The notes below the pieces were generated by a model. It searched no databases. It was not told the origin of the DNA and worked only from the letters and a program-made list of their open reading frames with translations. From the NCBI GenBank assembly GCA_051275515.1, contig JBNMOT010000069.1, positions 1 to 17,065 of the forward strand: 17,065 nt of DNA, in the 5' to 3' direction. Below, piece by piece: positions 1 to 7,994 of this stretch (position 1 is the first letter of the stretch; each line of letters begins with the position of its first letter). A program made the translations under genes and the position numbers. The stretch is from Oleispira sp051275515. Its GTDB lineage: Bacteria > Pseudomonadota > Gammaproteobacteria > Pseudomonadales > Oceanobacteraceae.

Positions 1-640
1 AATGGCGATCGTGTGAAATAATGACCATGGTGCATTTACGCTGATTCAATACATCAGACAACCAGTTAATGGTGTAAATATCCAAGTTGTTAGTTGGCTC
101 ATCTAATAACAAGATATCAGGATTAGAGAACAAAGCCTGCGCCAACAATACGCGTACTTTATGGCCCGGCGGCACCTGTGCCATTAAACCAAAATGAAAT
201 TCTTCTGCGATACCGGCTTCAAGCAAGATATCTCCCGCACGACTTTCTGCGCTATAGCCGTCCATTTCAGCAAATTCAACTTCAAGGTTCGCAACCGTCA
301 TGCCGTCATCTTCAGACATGTGAGGCAAAGCATACATACGATCACGTTCTTGCTTAACTTCCCATAACGCTTTATCACCCATGATCACAGCATCGATAAC
401 GCTGTATTTTTCAAAGGCAAACTGGTCCTGACTTAAGGTACCTAGCTTATCACCTGGGGTAAGAGAAACGTTTCCAGACGTTGGCGCTAGCTCACCGCTC
501 ATGATTTTCATAAGCGTTGATTTACCGCAACCATTGGCGCCGATCAAACCATAGCGATGGCCATTACCGAATTTTGCCGAGATGTTTTCAAACAAAGGCT
601 CAGCGCCGAATTGCATTGTAATATTAGCGGTAGATAGCAA
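1..640 (-). CDS. ybiT: ABC-F family ATPase, YbiT type (N-terminal 213 residues; runs off the left edge)
   Basis: Seen: the translation from 640 leftwards begins LLSTANITMQFGAEPLFENI and continues into a complete first ABC domain. It has Walker A GANGCGKST (about residues 34-42), a Q-loop region SQDQFAFE, the degenerate signature region PPGHKVRVLLAQALF, Walker B LLLDEPTNNLD and the switch ISHDRH at the window edge. The LDEPTNNLD box with the atypical signature closely matches E. coli YbiT as I remember it. ABC-F proteins have two ABC domains and no membrane part; many act on ribosomes in translation or antibiotic protection. The exact role of YbiT is poorly defined. Start: a TTG at 640, with AGGA 9 nt upstream, aligns with the YbiT N-terminus; the later ATG (ITMQF) would cut into the first strand. 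The gene has its own promoter at 717-745. The second ABC domain lies outside the window. Confidence 0.9.
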   Translation of the reverse strand, partial: MLSTANITMQFGAEPLFENISAKFGNGHRYGLIGANGCGKSTLMKIMSGELAPTSGNVSLTPGDKLGTLSQDQFAFEKYSVIDAVIMGDKALWEVKQERDRMYALPHMSEDDGMTVANLEVEFAEMDGYSAESRAGDILLEAGIAEEFHFGLMAQVPPGHKVRVLLAQALFSNPDILLLDEPTNNLDIYTINWLSDVLNQRKCTMVIISHDRH

Positions 641-680
641 AGGAATTATTCCTAGAAAAAACTGTAGACATGAAAATGCG

Positions 681-718
681 AAAGAAAGAAAACGTGCGCG
701 CATAAGATTTGCGCGCAC
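681..718 (-). terminator. Probable intrinsic terminator of sbcDC, overlapping the ybiT promoter
   Basis: A perfect 8-bp stem GTGCGCGC / GCGCGCAC (718-711 and 701-694 in minus-strand order) encloses a 9-nt loop. It is followed on the minus strand by an interrupted T-rich run, GTTTTCTTTCTTT. It lies about 80 nt after the sbcC stop. The T-tract is broken by C residues, so efficiency may be partial. A transcript starting at the ybiT promoter would begin in the loop and could not form the stem. Confidence 0.6.
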
Positions 719-745
719 TATAAAGAATTAATGGCTATTTGTCGA
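717..745 (-). promoter_or_regulatory. Probable sigma70 promoter of ybiT
   Basis: On the minus strand, TCGACA (745-740, 5/6 match to the -35 consensus) is followed by a 17-nt spacer and TATAGT (722-717, 5/6 match to the -10 consensus). The predicted start is near 709-711, giving a leader of about 70 nt. The bases just after the -10 are GCGCGC, a GC-rich discriminator of the kind found at promoters repressed in the stringent response. The start point and any such control are inferred. Confidence 0.6.
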
Positions 746-797
746 GATCAGCTGACTAAATATCGCACAATTAATGCACAAATACTCTGCCAGCCCA

Positions 798-3700
798 CTA
801 ACTAGGCTGTGTTATTTCAGCACTGGGGACAAACTTGAACGAGTCGGCCAAACAGCTAGTACCTAAGCCATTCAGTTTTTGAACTTTAATTTGTACAGGA
901 ATACGTTCTTTCATCGCCTCAACATGACTGATAACCCCAATCATTTTGCCAGAGGCATTTAAGCTATCAAGAGCATCCAACGCGACATCTAAAGTTTCGT
1001 TATCCAGCGTACCAAAGCCTTCATCTAAAAATAACGATTCGATTTGCGTTTTATGACTCACCAAATCCGATAACGCCAGCGCCAGCGCCAGACTGACTAA
1101 AAACCCTTCCCCACCCGATAAGGTTCTAGTATCACGCACATTATCACCTTGCCAGGTATCCAATACCTGTAATTCCAAAGCAGCGTTATCTTTGCGCTGC
1201 AATAAATAGCGCCCGTGCAAACGGTCTAACTGACGATTCGCTAAATACACTAGATGATCCAACGTCAGCCCTTGAGCAAAACGGCGGAACTTATCCCCTT
1301 TTTGCGAACCAATTAAGCTGTGTAAATGAGCGATATCGTCATAACGCTGCCTGGCCTTATCAATGCTCACTAATATTTCTTTTTGTCGCTCACGTCGCTG
1401 CTGATCACTTTCTAAGTGATGATTAACTTCACCCTGACGCTGCGCTAAGCTTTTTAGCTGATGCTTAGCATCATCCATTTGTTGCTGAACGTATCGCTGA
1501 TCCTGATGCCCGAGGGCGGATTTAATGTCACTTTGCTGCAGCTCACGATCAATTCCCTGCGACTGTTCTAACAAAGCATACTGGTGAATAGAACGTTGCT
1601 GTAAGTCTTGCTCAATGGCCAATAATAATTCTCGCTGCTGCGGTTCCAATACGGCTGCTAAGAATTCTTCGGTCGTCGTAAAAGGACTACAATCCAAGTC
1701 TTGCTGCCATTGATCATTCTTATTGCCTAAGTCTTGTTCGTTACGAATGCATTGACTCTTAACAACCTCCATCTGCCCTGAAACATTTTCGACATTCTGT
1801 ATATTCTGCTGTCGCTTCTCTAAACACACCCTTGCATTTGCAGTCAATAAAACAACGTCTTGCTTAGCTTTTTCTCTAGCGATGTTTACATCACTTTCAG
1901 GCAATAATGATGAACGTATTTTTTTCAATTCTGCTAATTCTTGCTCATGTCCAATACAACGATCCGTTAAGAATTTAAGCTGAAGTTCGGTCTGTTCTTT
2001 TTGCTCAAGCGCTTGCTCATAATGATGTTGGTTTAACTGCAGTGTTTGTTGCAACAACCCTTCGTTGTCTTTATGTTGCTGCCAATTAAGCAGTGTTTGC
2101 TGCTGTTGGGCTATCCAAGCGTCCAGATATTGGGCTTCAGGTGATTCAAGGCCATATTGCGCAAGCTGTTCAATCAAGCCTTGCTGCATCGTTTCTAATT
2201 CTTGTTCTAATACCTGCTGCTGTTGCTCGCCTTGAGTGATGTGCAATTGCAAACGCTGCTGCTGCTGATTTAATAATACTAATCCCTGCTGCTCTGCTTG
2301 CAATATTTGCTGCTGAGAAAGCAATTCAGCATGGGCTTGTTGCGACTGCTGATCACTTTGCTTCAACGCATTAGCATCATCTTCAAGTGACATTAAATGA
2401 GTCTTCATTTCAGTGTGGCGTTGCTCAGTCTGCGACTGATTAATTTTCTGATAAATTTCTATCTTGGGGTGCTCAATAGAACCGCACAAAGGGCATTCTT
2501 CATTAGCCTGTAACTTGTTTCTTTGCTCGGTCAAATCCTCAATCTTTCGTTCCTGCAATAAGATCAGATCAATATCGTTTAATTGTTGAACATACGATTT
2601 ATAGTGAGCACGAAGCTGCTGCAAGCTCTCTTCCATATTCAGCTTTGGTAATAATTGCTGACTAATAACCTGTTCGATATTTAGGGTATTTTCCTGCAAG
2701 CGCTTAACAAAAGTTAGCCCAAAATCGATTTTTTCTTGTTGAGCCGTTATCTGCTGACTGAGTGAAGACCACTGAGTTTGAGACTCACGCTGTGTATCTT
2801 GAGCTATCTTTATAGTCTGTGTTAACGGCAAGATTCTTATCAGCTGACTGCGCCACAAAGGCAGCTGTGCAGCAATAAACTCTACCTGGCTGTGCTGCTG
2901 TAAATATTGTTGATGCGTTGTGAGCTGTTGCTGTAAATCCGTTAACCCGTTCGCCTTCAATTTTATATCGGCTATTAATTGAACGTATTGTTGCTGGGCG
3001 GCTATGAGTTCAGAATTTTCATCTTCTAATCCTGTCGTTTTATGTGAGATTTCTGTATCAAGGGGAATAATTTTTTCGTTGAGTAATTGATTAAATTCAC
3101 CATTTTTTTGTTCCGCAACGGTTAAAGATACATTCGTTTTATCAACATCACTTTGTAATAGTATTGATGCCTTATCAATATCATGCTTTTGAAGCCGCAG
3201 TGTTGCTAGCTGTTGCTGGGCTAATGTTAATTGTTCATTGGCGTCTTGCCTTAACAGGTAAGGCCCACGAAGTTTCTCAGCAGGGTCCGATTGGGCTAAA
3301 CGCAGAAGATTTTTTTCTTGCCGCTTTTTTTCTTGTTCAACGTGTTTAAGCTGAGCCTCTGCCTGCTGTATTTGCAGCTGATTCTTTTCAACACTCAATA
3401 TCCACGCAAGCTTATCTTGGCAAATTCTGAACTGCACATCGGAAGATTCTAATTGTTCTAGTAGTTGCTTATTTTCTTCTTTGAACTCGACAATCTGATC
3501 ATCGGTTAAAAGCTCTGCCCCTTCAGAACGGGCTACTAATTGCTCTAAGCCATGCTTGCTTTCGGTAAAATCACGATGCACTCGCTCGGAGATTAAACCG
3601 TAAATTTCGCTACCGGTTAATTCCTCTAATAATTCCGCACGCTCATTTGCCGCTGCATTTAAAAAAGCAGCGAATTGCCCTTGAGACAACATCATCGATT

Positions 3701-4145
3701 TGGTAAAGCGAGCAAAATCTAGACCGGTGATGTCCTCGATGAGTAAAGCCATCTTTTTCACTTGTGAAGCAAGAATTTTACCATCTTCAATTCTTACTAA
3801 CTCAACCACTGAGTCTTGTAAATTACCATCCACTTTGTTACGTGAACGACGCTGGCTCCAAAAGGCTCGATAACCTTGTCCTTTAACTTCAAACTCAACT
3901 TCCGCTAAACAATCGGACGTTCCTCGGGTCATTAATTCATTACTGCTTTTGTTAATCCCCCCCAGTCTTGGAGTTTGCTGGTACAAGGCTAAGCAAATGG
4001 CATCAAGAATGGTGGTTTTACCGGCACCCGTTGGGCCGGTAATTGCAAACAAACCGTTATCTGAGAAAGGTGATTGAGTAAAATCAATCTTCCATTGCCC
4101 TTTTAAGGAATTTATATTTTTAAAGCGCACGCTATTAATCTTCAT
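798..4145 (-). CDS. sbcC: Exonuclease subunit SbcC (Rad50-like SMC-family ATPase)
   Basis: This is the ATPase subunit of SbcCD, which cleaves hairpins, palindromes and protein-blocked DNA ends in the cytoplasm. Seen: 1115 aa (E. coli about 1048). The N-terminal ATPase half has Walker A GPTGAGKT (residues 37-44). Two long coiled-coil arms, very rich in glutamine, flank a zinc hook CPLC (Cys551, Cys554), through which dimers join. The C-terminal half has signature LSGGE (from 1009) and Walker B LFLDEGFG (Asp1041, Glu1042), then the switch-region histidine in VISHVEAM. The ATG start overlaps the 3' end of sbcD by 11 nt, so the two are co-transcribed and probably translationally coupled. There is no clean Shine-Dalgarno; a GGGGCTGCCCC palindrome abuts the start codon. 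The family call is secure. The coil is unusually rich in Q runs (QQQQ several times). Confidence 0.97.
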   Translation of the reverse strand: MKINSVRFKNINSLKGQWKIDFTQSPFSDNGLFAITGPTGAGKTTILDAICLALYQQTPRLGGINKSSNELMTRGTSDCLAEVEFEVKGQGYRAFWSQRRSRNKVDGNLQDSVVELVRIEDGKILASQVKKMALLIEDITGLDFARFTKSMMLSQGQFAAFLNAAANERAELLEELTGSEIYGLISERVHRDFTESKHGLEQLVARSEGAELLTDDQIVEFKEENKQLLEQLESSDVQFRICQDKLAWILSVEKNQLQIQQAEAQLKHVEQEKKRQEKNLLRLAQSDPAEKLRGPYLLRQDANEQLTLAQQQLATLRLQKHDIDKASILLQSDVDKTNVSLTVAEQKNGEFNQLLNEKIIPLDTEISHKTTGLEDENSELIAAQQQYVQLIADIKLKANGLTDLQQQLTTHQQYLQQHSQVEFIAAQLPLWRSQLIRILPLTQTIKIAQDTQRESQTQWSSLSQQITAQQEKIDFGLTFVKRLQENTLNIEQVISQQLLPKLNMEESLQQLRAHYKSYVQQLNDIDLILLQERKIEDLTEQRNKLQANEECPLCGSIEHPKIEIYQKINQSQTEQRHTEMKTHLMSLEDDANALKQSDQQSQQAHAELLSQQQILQAEQQGLVLLNQQQQRLQLHITQGEQQQQVLEQELETMQQGLIEQLAQYGLESPEAQYLDAWIAQQQQTLLNWQQHKDNEGLLQQTLQLNQHHYEQALEQKEQTELQLKFLTDRCIGHEQELAELKKIRSSLLPESDVNIAREKAKQDVVLLTANARVCLEKRQQNIQNVENVSGQMEVVKSQCIRNEQDLGNKNDQWQQDLDCSPFTTTEEFLAAVLEPQQRELLLAIEQDLQQRSIHQYALLEQSQGIDRELQQSDIKSALGHQDQRYVQQQMDDAKHQLKSLAQRQGEVNHHLESDQQRRERQKEILVSIDKARQRYDDIAHLHSLIGSQKGDKFRRFAQGLTLDHLVYLANRQLDRLHGRYLLQRKDNAALELQVLDTWQGDNVRDTRTLSGGEGFLVSLALALALSDLVSHKTQIESLFLDEGFGTLDNETLDVALDALDSLNASGKMIGVISHVEAMKERIPVQIKVQKLNGLGTSCLADSFKFVPSAEITQPS

Positions 4146-5376
4146 GGGGCAGCCCCCGCTCTACTTCAGCAACGGTTTTTTCAAATTGCTGTCGCAGGCG
4201 CTTAAGCCTTTCTTGATCGTCTGCGGTAATAAATTCTTCCAAAGCTAAACGGCGTTCAAAAACATCGACAGGACTCAACTCAGCCAACATTTCTTTATTG
4301 TCGCCTTCAATGCGTTTTTGTTGCTGCTTTTTTGCCCGTCTTAACTGCAAAATTTCAACATTCATACCTTCGGTTAAAACGTGTATCCGTTGTTGCAGAT
4401 CATTTAAATAATCCTGCGTTTCCACCTCTATCGATAACCAAGTTGCTAACACTTGATCATCAAGATTCGTTAAACTCTTAAGCTGATTTTCAATACTTGC
4501 AAGATCACCTTTAATGACTTTCATCGGTTGAAACAACGGTATATACAAGGGCTCAACCGACGTTAATACTCCTTCATCAAAATCAACGATCAATACTTGC
4601 TTTTGACTGCCCAACTCATCAAAACTTAAAGGTATAGGAGATCCACAATAACGAATATGATTACTTTTTGCGACGATCTGTGGGCGGTGAATATGGCCTA
4701 AAGCAATGTAATCTGCAGGAGGAAAGGCGCTCGCAGGAAAAGCCTCTAAGCTACCAATATAAATATCACGCACGGATTCAGATGTGGTAACGCCCATAGT
4801 GGTTAAATGCCCTGTCGCAATAATCGGCATTGACTTGCCAATCTTTTCACGGTGTTTTTCAGCTATGGCAAACAGCGTTTGATAATGTTCGCCTATCGCT
4901 TGGCCTAAAGCTTGTTTCTTTTGCTCTCCAGACTCACCGGAAAAACTTTTCATAATGTCTTTTGGACGCAAGTAAGGAATCGCACATAAAATGGCACCCA
5001 CCTCACCCTTTTTATTATTCAGCTCAATCACCTGGTCGGCAAGTGAATCCCCGGGGGCAGCAATAACTTTAGTATGAAGTTGAGCCAAAATATTTTTCGA
5101 TTCATTTAAGGTCGAGACTGAATCGTGATTGCCTGCTAAAACGATTAACGGCCGACCTAACTGACTCATACCGATAACCACTTGATTATAGAGCTCGCGT
5201 GCATAACTGGGCGGAGATCCTGTATCGAATATATCACCCGCGATGATCACCGCATCAACCTCTAATTCAAGCACTTTATCCAGCAGCCATGAGATGAACT
5301 TTTGATGTTCAAGGGAACGACTTTTGTTGATAAAAAACTGGCCAAGGTGCCAGTCTGATGTATGTAGAATACGCAT
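4135..5376 (-). CDS. sbcD: Exonuclease subunit SbcD (Mre11-like metallophosphoesterase)
   Basis: This is the nuclease subunit of SbcCD, a Mn-dependent 3'-5' double-strand exonuclease and single-strand endonuclease when complexed with SbcC. Seen: 413 aa (E. coli about 400). The phosphoesterase motifs occur in order: SDWH (Asp8, His10), AGDIFD (Asp48), AGNHD (Asn83, His84, Asp85), TGHL (His190) and LGHIHRPQ (His228, His230). The C-terminal third is a basic, charged region that would carry the capping and SbcC-binding segment. The ATG at 5376 begins the canonical MRILHTSDWHLG. No strong Shine-Dalgarno is seen, only GAG about 10 nt upstream, and no convincing -35/-10 pair in the 75 nt between the upstream terminator and the start. 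It is the first gene of sbcD-sbcC; the strong terminator just upstream means it must have its own promoter. Confidence 0.97.
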   Translation of the reverse strand: MRILHTSDWHLGQFFINKSRSLEHQKFISWLLDKVLELEVDAVIIAGDIFDTGSPPSYARELYNQVVIGMSQLGRPLIVLAGNHDSVSTLNESKNILAQLHTKVIAAPGDSLADQVIELNNKKGEVGAILCAIPYLRPKDIMKSFSGESGEQKKQALGQAIGEHYQTLFAIAEKHREKIGKSMPIIATGHLTTMGVTTSESVRDIYIGSLEAFPASAFPPADYIALGHIHRPQIVAKSNHIRYCGSPIPLSFDELGSQKQVLIVDFDEGVLTSVEPLYIPLFQPMKVIKGDLASIENQLKSLTNLDDQVLATWLSIEVETQDYLNDLQQRIHVLTEGMNVEILQLRRAKKQQQKRIEGDNKEMLAELSPVDVFERRLALEEFITADDQERLKRLRQQFEKTVAEVERGLPHED

Positions 5377-5450
5377 AAAGTGAACTCAAAAATTGATACC
5401 ATCAGTGTAACTCAATGCACTAATAAATAAGAAATTCAGTAAAAGTAACG

Positions 5451-5477
5451 CAAAAAAAAGCAGCCCTAAGGCTGCTT
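5451..5477 (-). terminator. Intrinsic terminator after the RND gene
   Basis: On the minus strand, AAGCAGCC TTAG GGCTGCTT forms an 8-bp stem with a 4-nt loop. It runs directly into a T8 tract (the A run at 5452-5459 on the plus strand). It lies about 25 nt after the RND stop codon and before sbcD, so it separates the envelope unit from sbcDC. This is the clearest terminator in the window. Confidence 0.9.
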
Positions 5478-5502
5478 ATCATCAATATTAGAGTGTTAAG
5501 TT

Positions 5503-7992
5503 CTAACCTGCTGGAGTGTTATCACCATGAGTCTTCTTATGACGGGCAATAATTTGCTCAGGCTTAAGAATAAACGTTGCCAAGGCAGGCAATAATATCA
5601 ATGCACCTAGCATATTCCATATAAACATAAAGACTAACAATATGCCCATATCGGCTTGGAATTTAATCGGAGAGAATATCCAAGTACCTACACCAATCGC
5701 CAAAGTAATCCCTGTAAAACTAACGGCTTTACCGGTTGATTTAAGGGTTTCAAAAAATGCTACTTGCAATGACTTACCCGTAATCAACATGACTTCTAAG
5801 CGATTGTATATATAGATACCATAATCGACACCAATACCCACACCTAACGCAATAACAGGCAGTGTCGCAACCTTAACACCAATGCCCATGTAAGCCATAA
5901 GGGCCTGACATAGAATCGAGGTCAAAGCCAAAGGAATCAAGATACAAGCAATTGCACGGATCGAACGGAACGTAACAAAACATAATATGAATACAACCGC
6001 ATATACGAATATAAGCATGGTATTTTGCGCGTCACCAATGACTTGGTTCGTTGCCGCCTCAATACCTGCATTACCCGAAGCAAGCTGGAATCGAACAGGA
6101 ACACTGCTTAGTTCCCCTGTTGCAATTGCGTCTTCAATTTCAGCTCTATCCATAGCGAAGTATTTTGCATCAACCTTATCGTCATATTTCTCTTTGAAAG
6201 TTTCAACAGCCGTTACAACATTTTTCAGTGTCTCAGCTTTATGATCATTCAAATAAATAATCACAGGAGCCATTGAACAATCTTGATTCAATAACGTTGA
6301 AGGAGCACGTTGAATTGAGGTATTTAAAATAGTCTGATTACGAGATAAAGCCGACCAGTTTAAATTACCTTCATTCATTCCTTTAGTAACAAGTTTAGAT
6401 ACCGTCACCATAGAAACCGTTGATTGCACACCCGGAACATTTTCCATGTACCACATGAAACGGTCGATAGCGTCCATCACTTTAAAGTTATTACACTGCT
6501 CTTTTGGCGTTTCGACCATCACTAAGAAAACATCAGAACTGGTTGAATAATTGGCAACCATGTAAGCATTATCTAGATTATAACGTGAATCTTGACGAAG
6601 CTCTGGAGCACCGGCATCAAGGTCACCAATTTTTAATGACTGGCTATGATAAAGACCAAAAATGGCCATGAAAATCGCAATAACGATTGGATAAGGCGCA
6701 ACTTTCTTACTCGCAACTTTAGAAAGCAACTTCCAAAGTTTTGGTTCAGATTTTTCATTATTTTCGGCATGGCGAATACCTGGTTTACTAATGCCTACAT
6801 AAGACATCACTAATGGAACCAAGACCAAGTTAGTAATAATAATCATGGCAACACCGACACTCGCAGCAATCGCAAGCTCTTGGATAACACCAATCTCAAT
6901 AAACAATAACGTTAAGAAACCAAGACCATCACTTAATAAAGCCAGCATGCCGGGTACATAGAGACCACGGAATGCTAAACGAGACGCCGTTAATTTATTA
7001 GCGCCCTTGCCGGACTCGATAGCGATGCCACTAATAATCTGAACACCGTGACTGATGCCGATCGCAAAAATCAAGAAAGGTACAAGTACAGAATAAAGAT
7101 CGATAGTGAATCCCATCAATGCCAATGCACCTAACTGCCACACCACGGCAATCAGCGATGCTGCGATTGGAATTAAGGTTCCTCGAATACAACGAGAGTA
7201 TAAGTATAACAAGAAAGCAGTAAAGATTATCGCCGCCAAAAAGAACCAAACAATAGACTTAACGCCATCCAGTAAATCGGCTAATTTTTTAGGTGTTCCC
7301 GTTGCATAGATAGTAATGTCATCACTGGTAAAGGCATCACGTATTTTTAATTCGACGGCGTGAGAGAATTCCTGATAATCAAGCTTTTCACCGGTCTCAG
7401 GATCTACTTCATTAAGGGGAATATCGATAATAGTAGAAGAGAAGTCATTTGAAACTAAACGGCCAACTTGACCTGATTTCAAAACATTTTGTCTTAATAG
7501 ATTGAGACTTTCTTCTGATCCATCGTACGTTGCTGGAATAACTGGGCCGCCTTGAAAGCCTTGCTCAGTCACTTCCATCCAACGTACATTCGGTGTCCAT
7601 AAAGACTTCATCGCTGAACGATCAACACCTTTAATAAAGAACACTTCATCATTAATACGTTGTAAGGTCTCCATATATTCTTTACTGAATATATCACCAT
7701 CATTACTCTCAACAGAGATCTTAATGTTTGATAAACCACTGCTCAGTTCATCTTTATGAACCAGATAGTTTTCAATAAACTCATGATTAAGAGGAATATA
7801 CTTTTCAATACTAGAATCTAATTTTATTTGCGTTAACCCATAACCAAAAACAAGGGTTAGTAACGCTAAAATTATCAGTACTACAGGACGTGCAGAAAAT
7901 AGTAATTTTTCAAGATAAGGTTCTGTGTCTGGTGAAAACAGATAATGCTCTGGCTCAGATTGAATATCTTTCACTTTTTTATTAGTTGTCAT
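5503..7992 (-). CDS. RND superfamily (MMPL-type) membrane exporter
   Basis: Seen: 829 aa with the two-fold repeat of RND proteins. TM1 is at about 36-56, followed by a periplasmic loop to about 244 and a five-helix bundle at about 246-400. A second half begins near 430 with another TM helix, then a loop to about 650 and a second bundle to about 815. The second bundle has the family hallmark GVGIGVDYGIYI (Asp723), the proton-relay position; the equivalent first-half site reads IGISHGVQI and lacks the acid. RND proteins of this type (MMPL, HpnN-like) move lipids or hydrophobic compounds out of the inner membrane by proton motive force. The substrate here is unknown. The ATG start is preceded by GGGAG about 10 nt upstream, inside the end of the YCF48-like gene; the intergenic gap is 2 nt, so the two genes are co-transcribed. 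It is last in the three-gene unit with DUF1329. Confidence 0.9.
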   Translation of the reverse strand: MTTNKKVKDIQSEPEHYLFSPDTEPYLEKLLFSARPVVLIILALLTLVFGYGLTQIKLDSSIEKYIPLNHEFIENYLVHKDELSSGLSNIKISVESNDGDIFSKEYMETLQRINDEVFFIKGVDRSAMKSLWTPNVRWMEVTEQGFQGGPVIPATYDGSEESLNLLRQNVLKSGQVGRLVSNDFSSTIIDIPLNEVDPETGEKLDYQEFSHAVELKIRDAFTSDDITIYATGTPKKLADLLDGVKSIVWFFLAAIIFTAFLLYLYSRCIRGTLIPIAASLIAVVWQLGALALMGFTIDLYSVLVPFLIFAIGISHGVQIISGIAIESGKGANKLTASRLAFRGLYVPGMLALLSDGLGFLTLLFIEIGVIQELAIAASVGVAMIIITNLVLVPLVMSYVGISKPGIRHAENNEKSEPKLWKLLSKVASKKVAPYPIVIAIFMAIFGLYHSQSLKIGDLDAGAPELRQDSRYNLDNAYMVANYSTSSDVFLVMVETPKEQCNNFKVMDAIDRFMWYMENVPGVQSTVSMVTVSKLVTKGMNEGNLNWSALSRNQTILNTSIQRAPSTLLNQDCSMAPVIIYLNDHKAETLKNVVTAVETFKEKYDDKVDAKYFAMDRAEIEDAIATGELSSVPVRFQLASGNAGIEAATNQVIGDAQNTMLIFVYAVVFILCFVTFRSIRAIACILIPLALTSILCQALMAYMGIGVKVATLPVIALGVGIGVDYGIYIYNRLEVMLITGKSLQVAFFETLKSTGKAVSFTGITLAIGVGTWIFSPIKFQADMGILLVFMFIWNMLGALILLPALATFILKPEQIIARHKKTHGDNTPAG

Positions 7993-7994
7993 GC

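Noticed and set aside
5377..5450. Promoter for sbcD
   Set aside because: A TTGAGT and a TG-extended TATCAA-like element are present, but not at workable spacing. A promoter must exist after the terminator, but I cannot place it.
7031..7249. 72-aa minus-strand frame within the RND gene
   Set aside because: It lies in another frame of a transmembrane coding region with no motif; the conserved RND frame explains the sequence.
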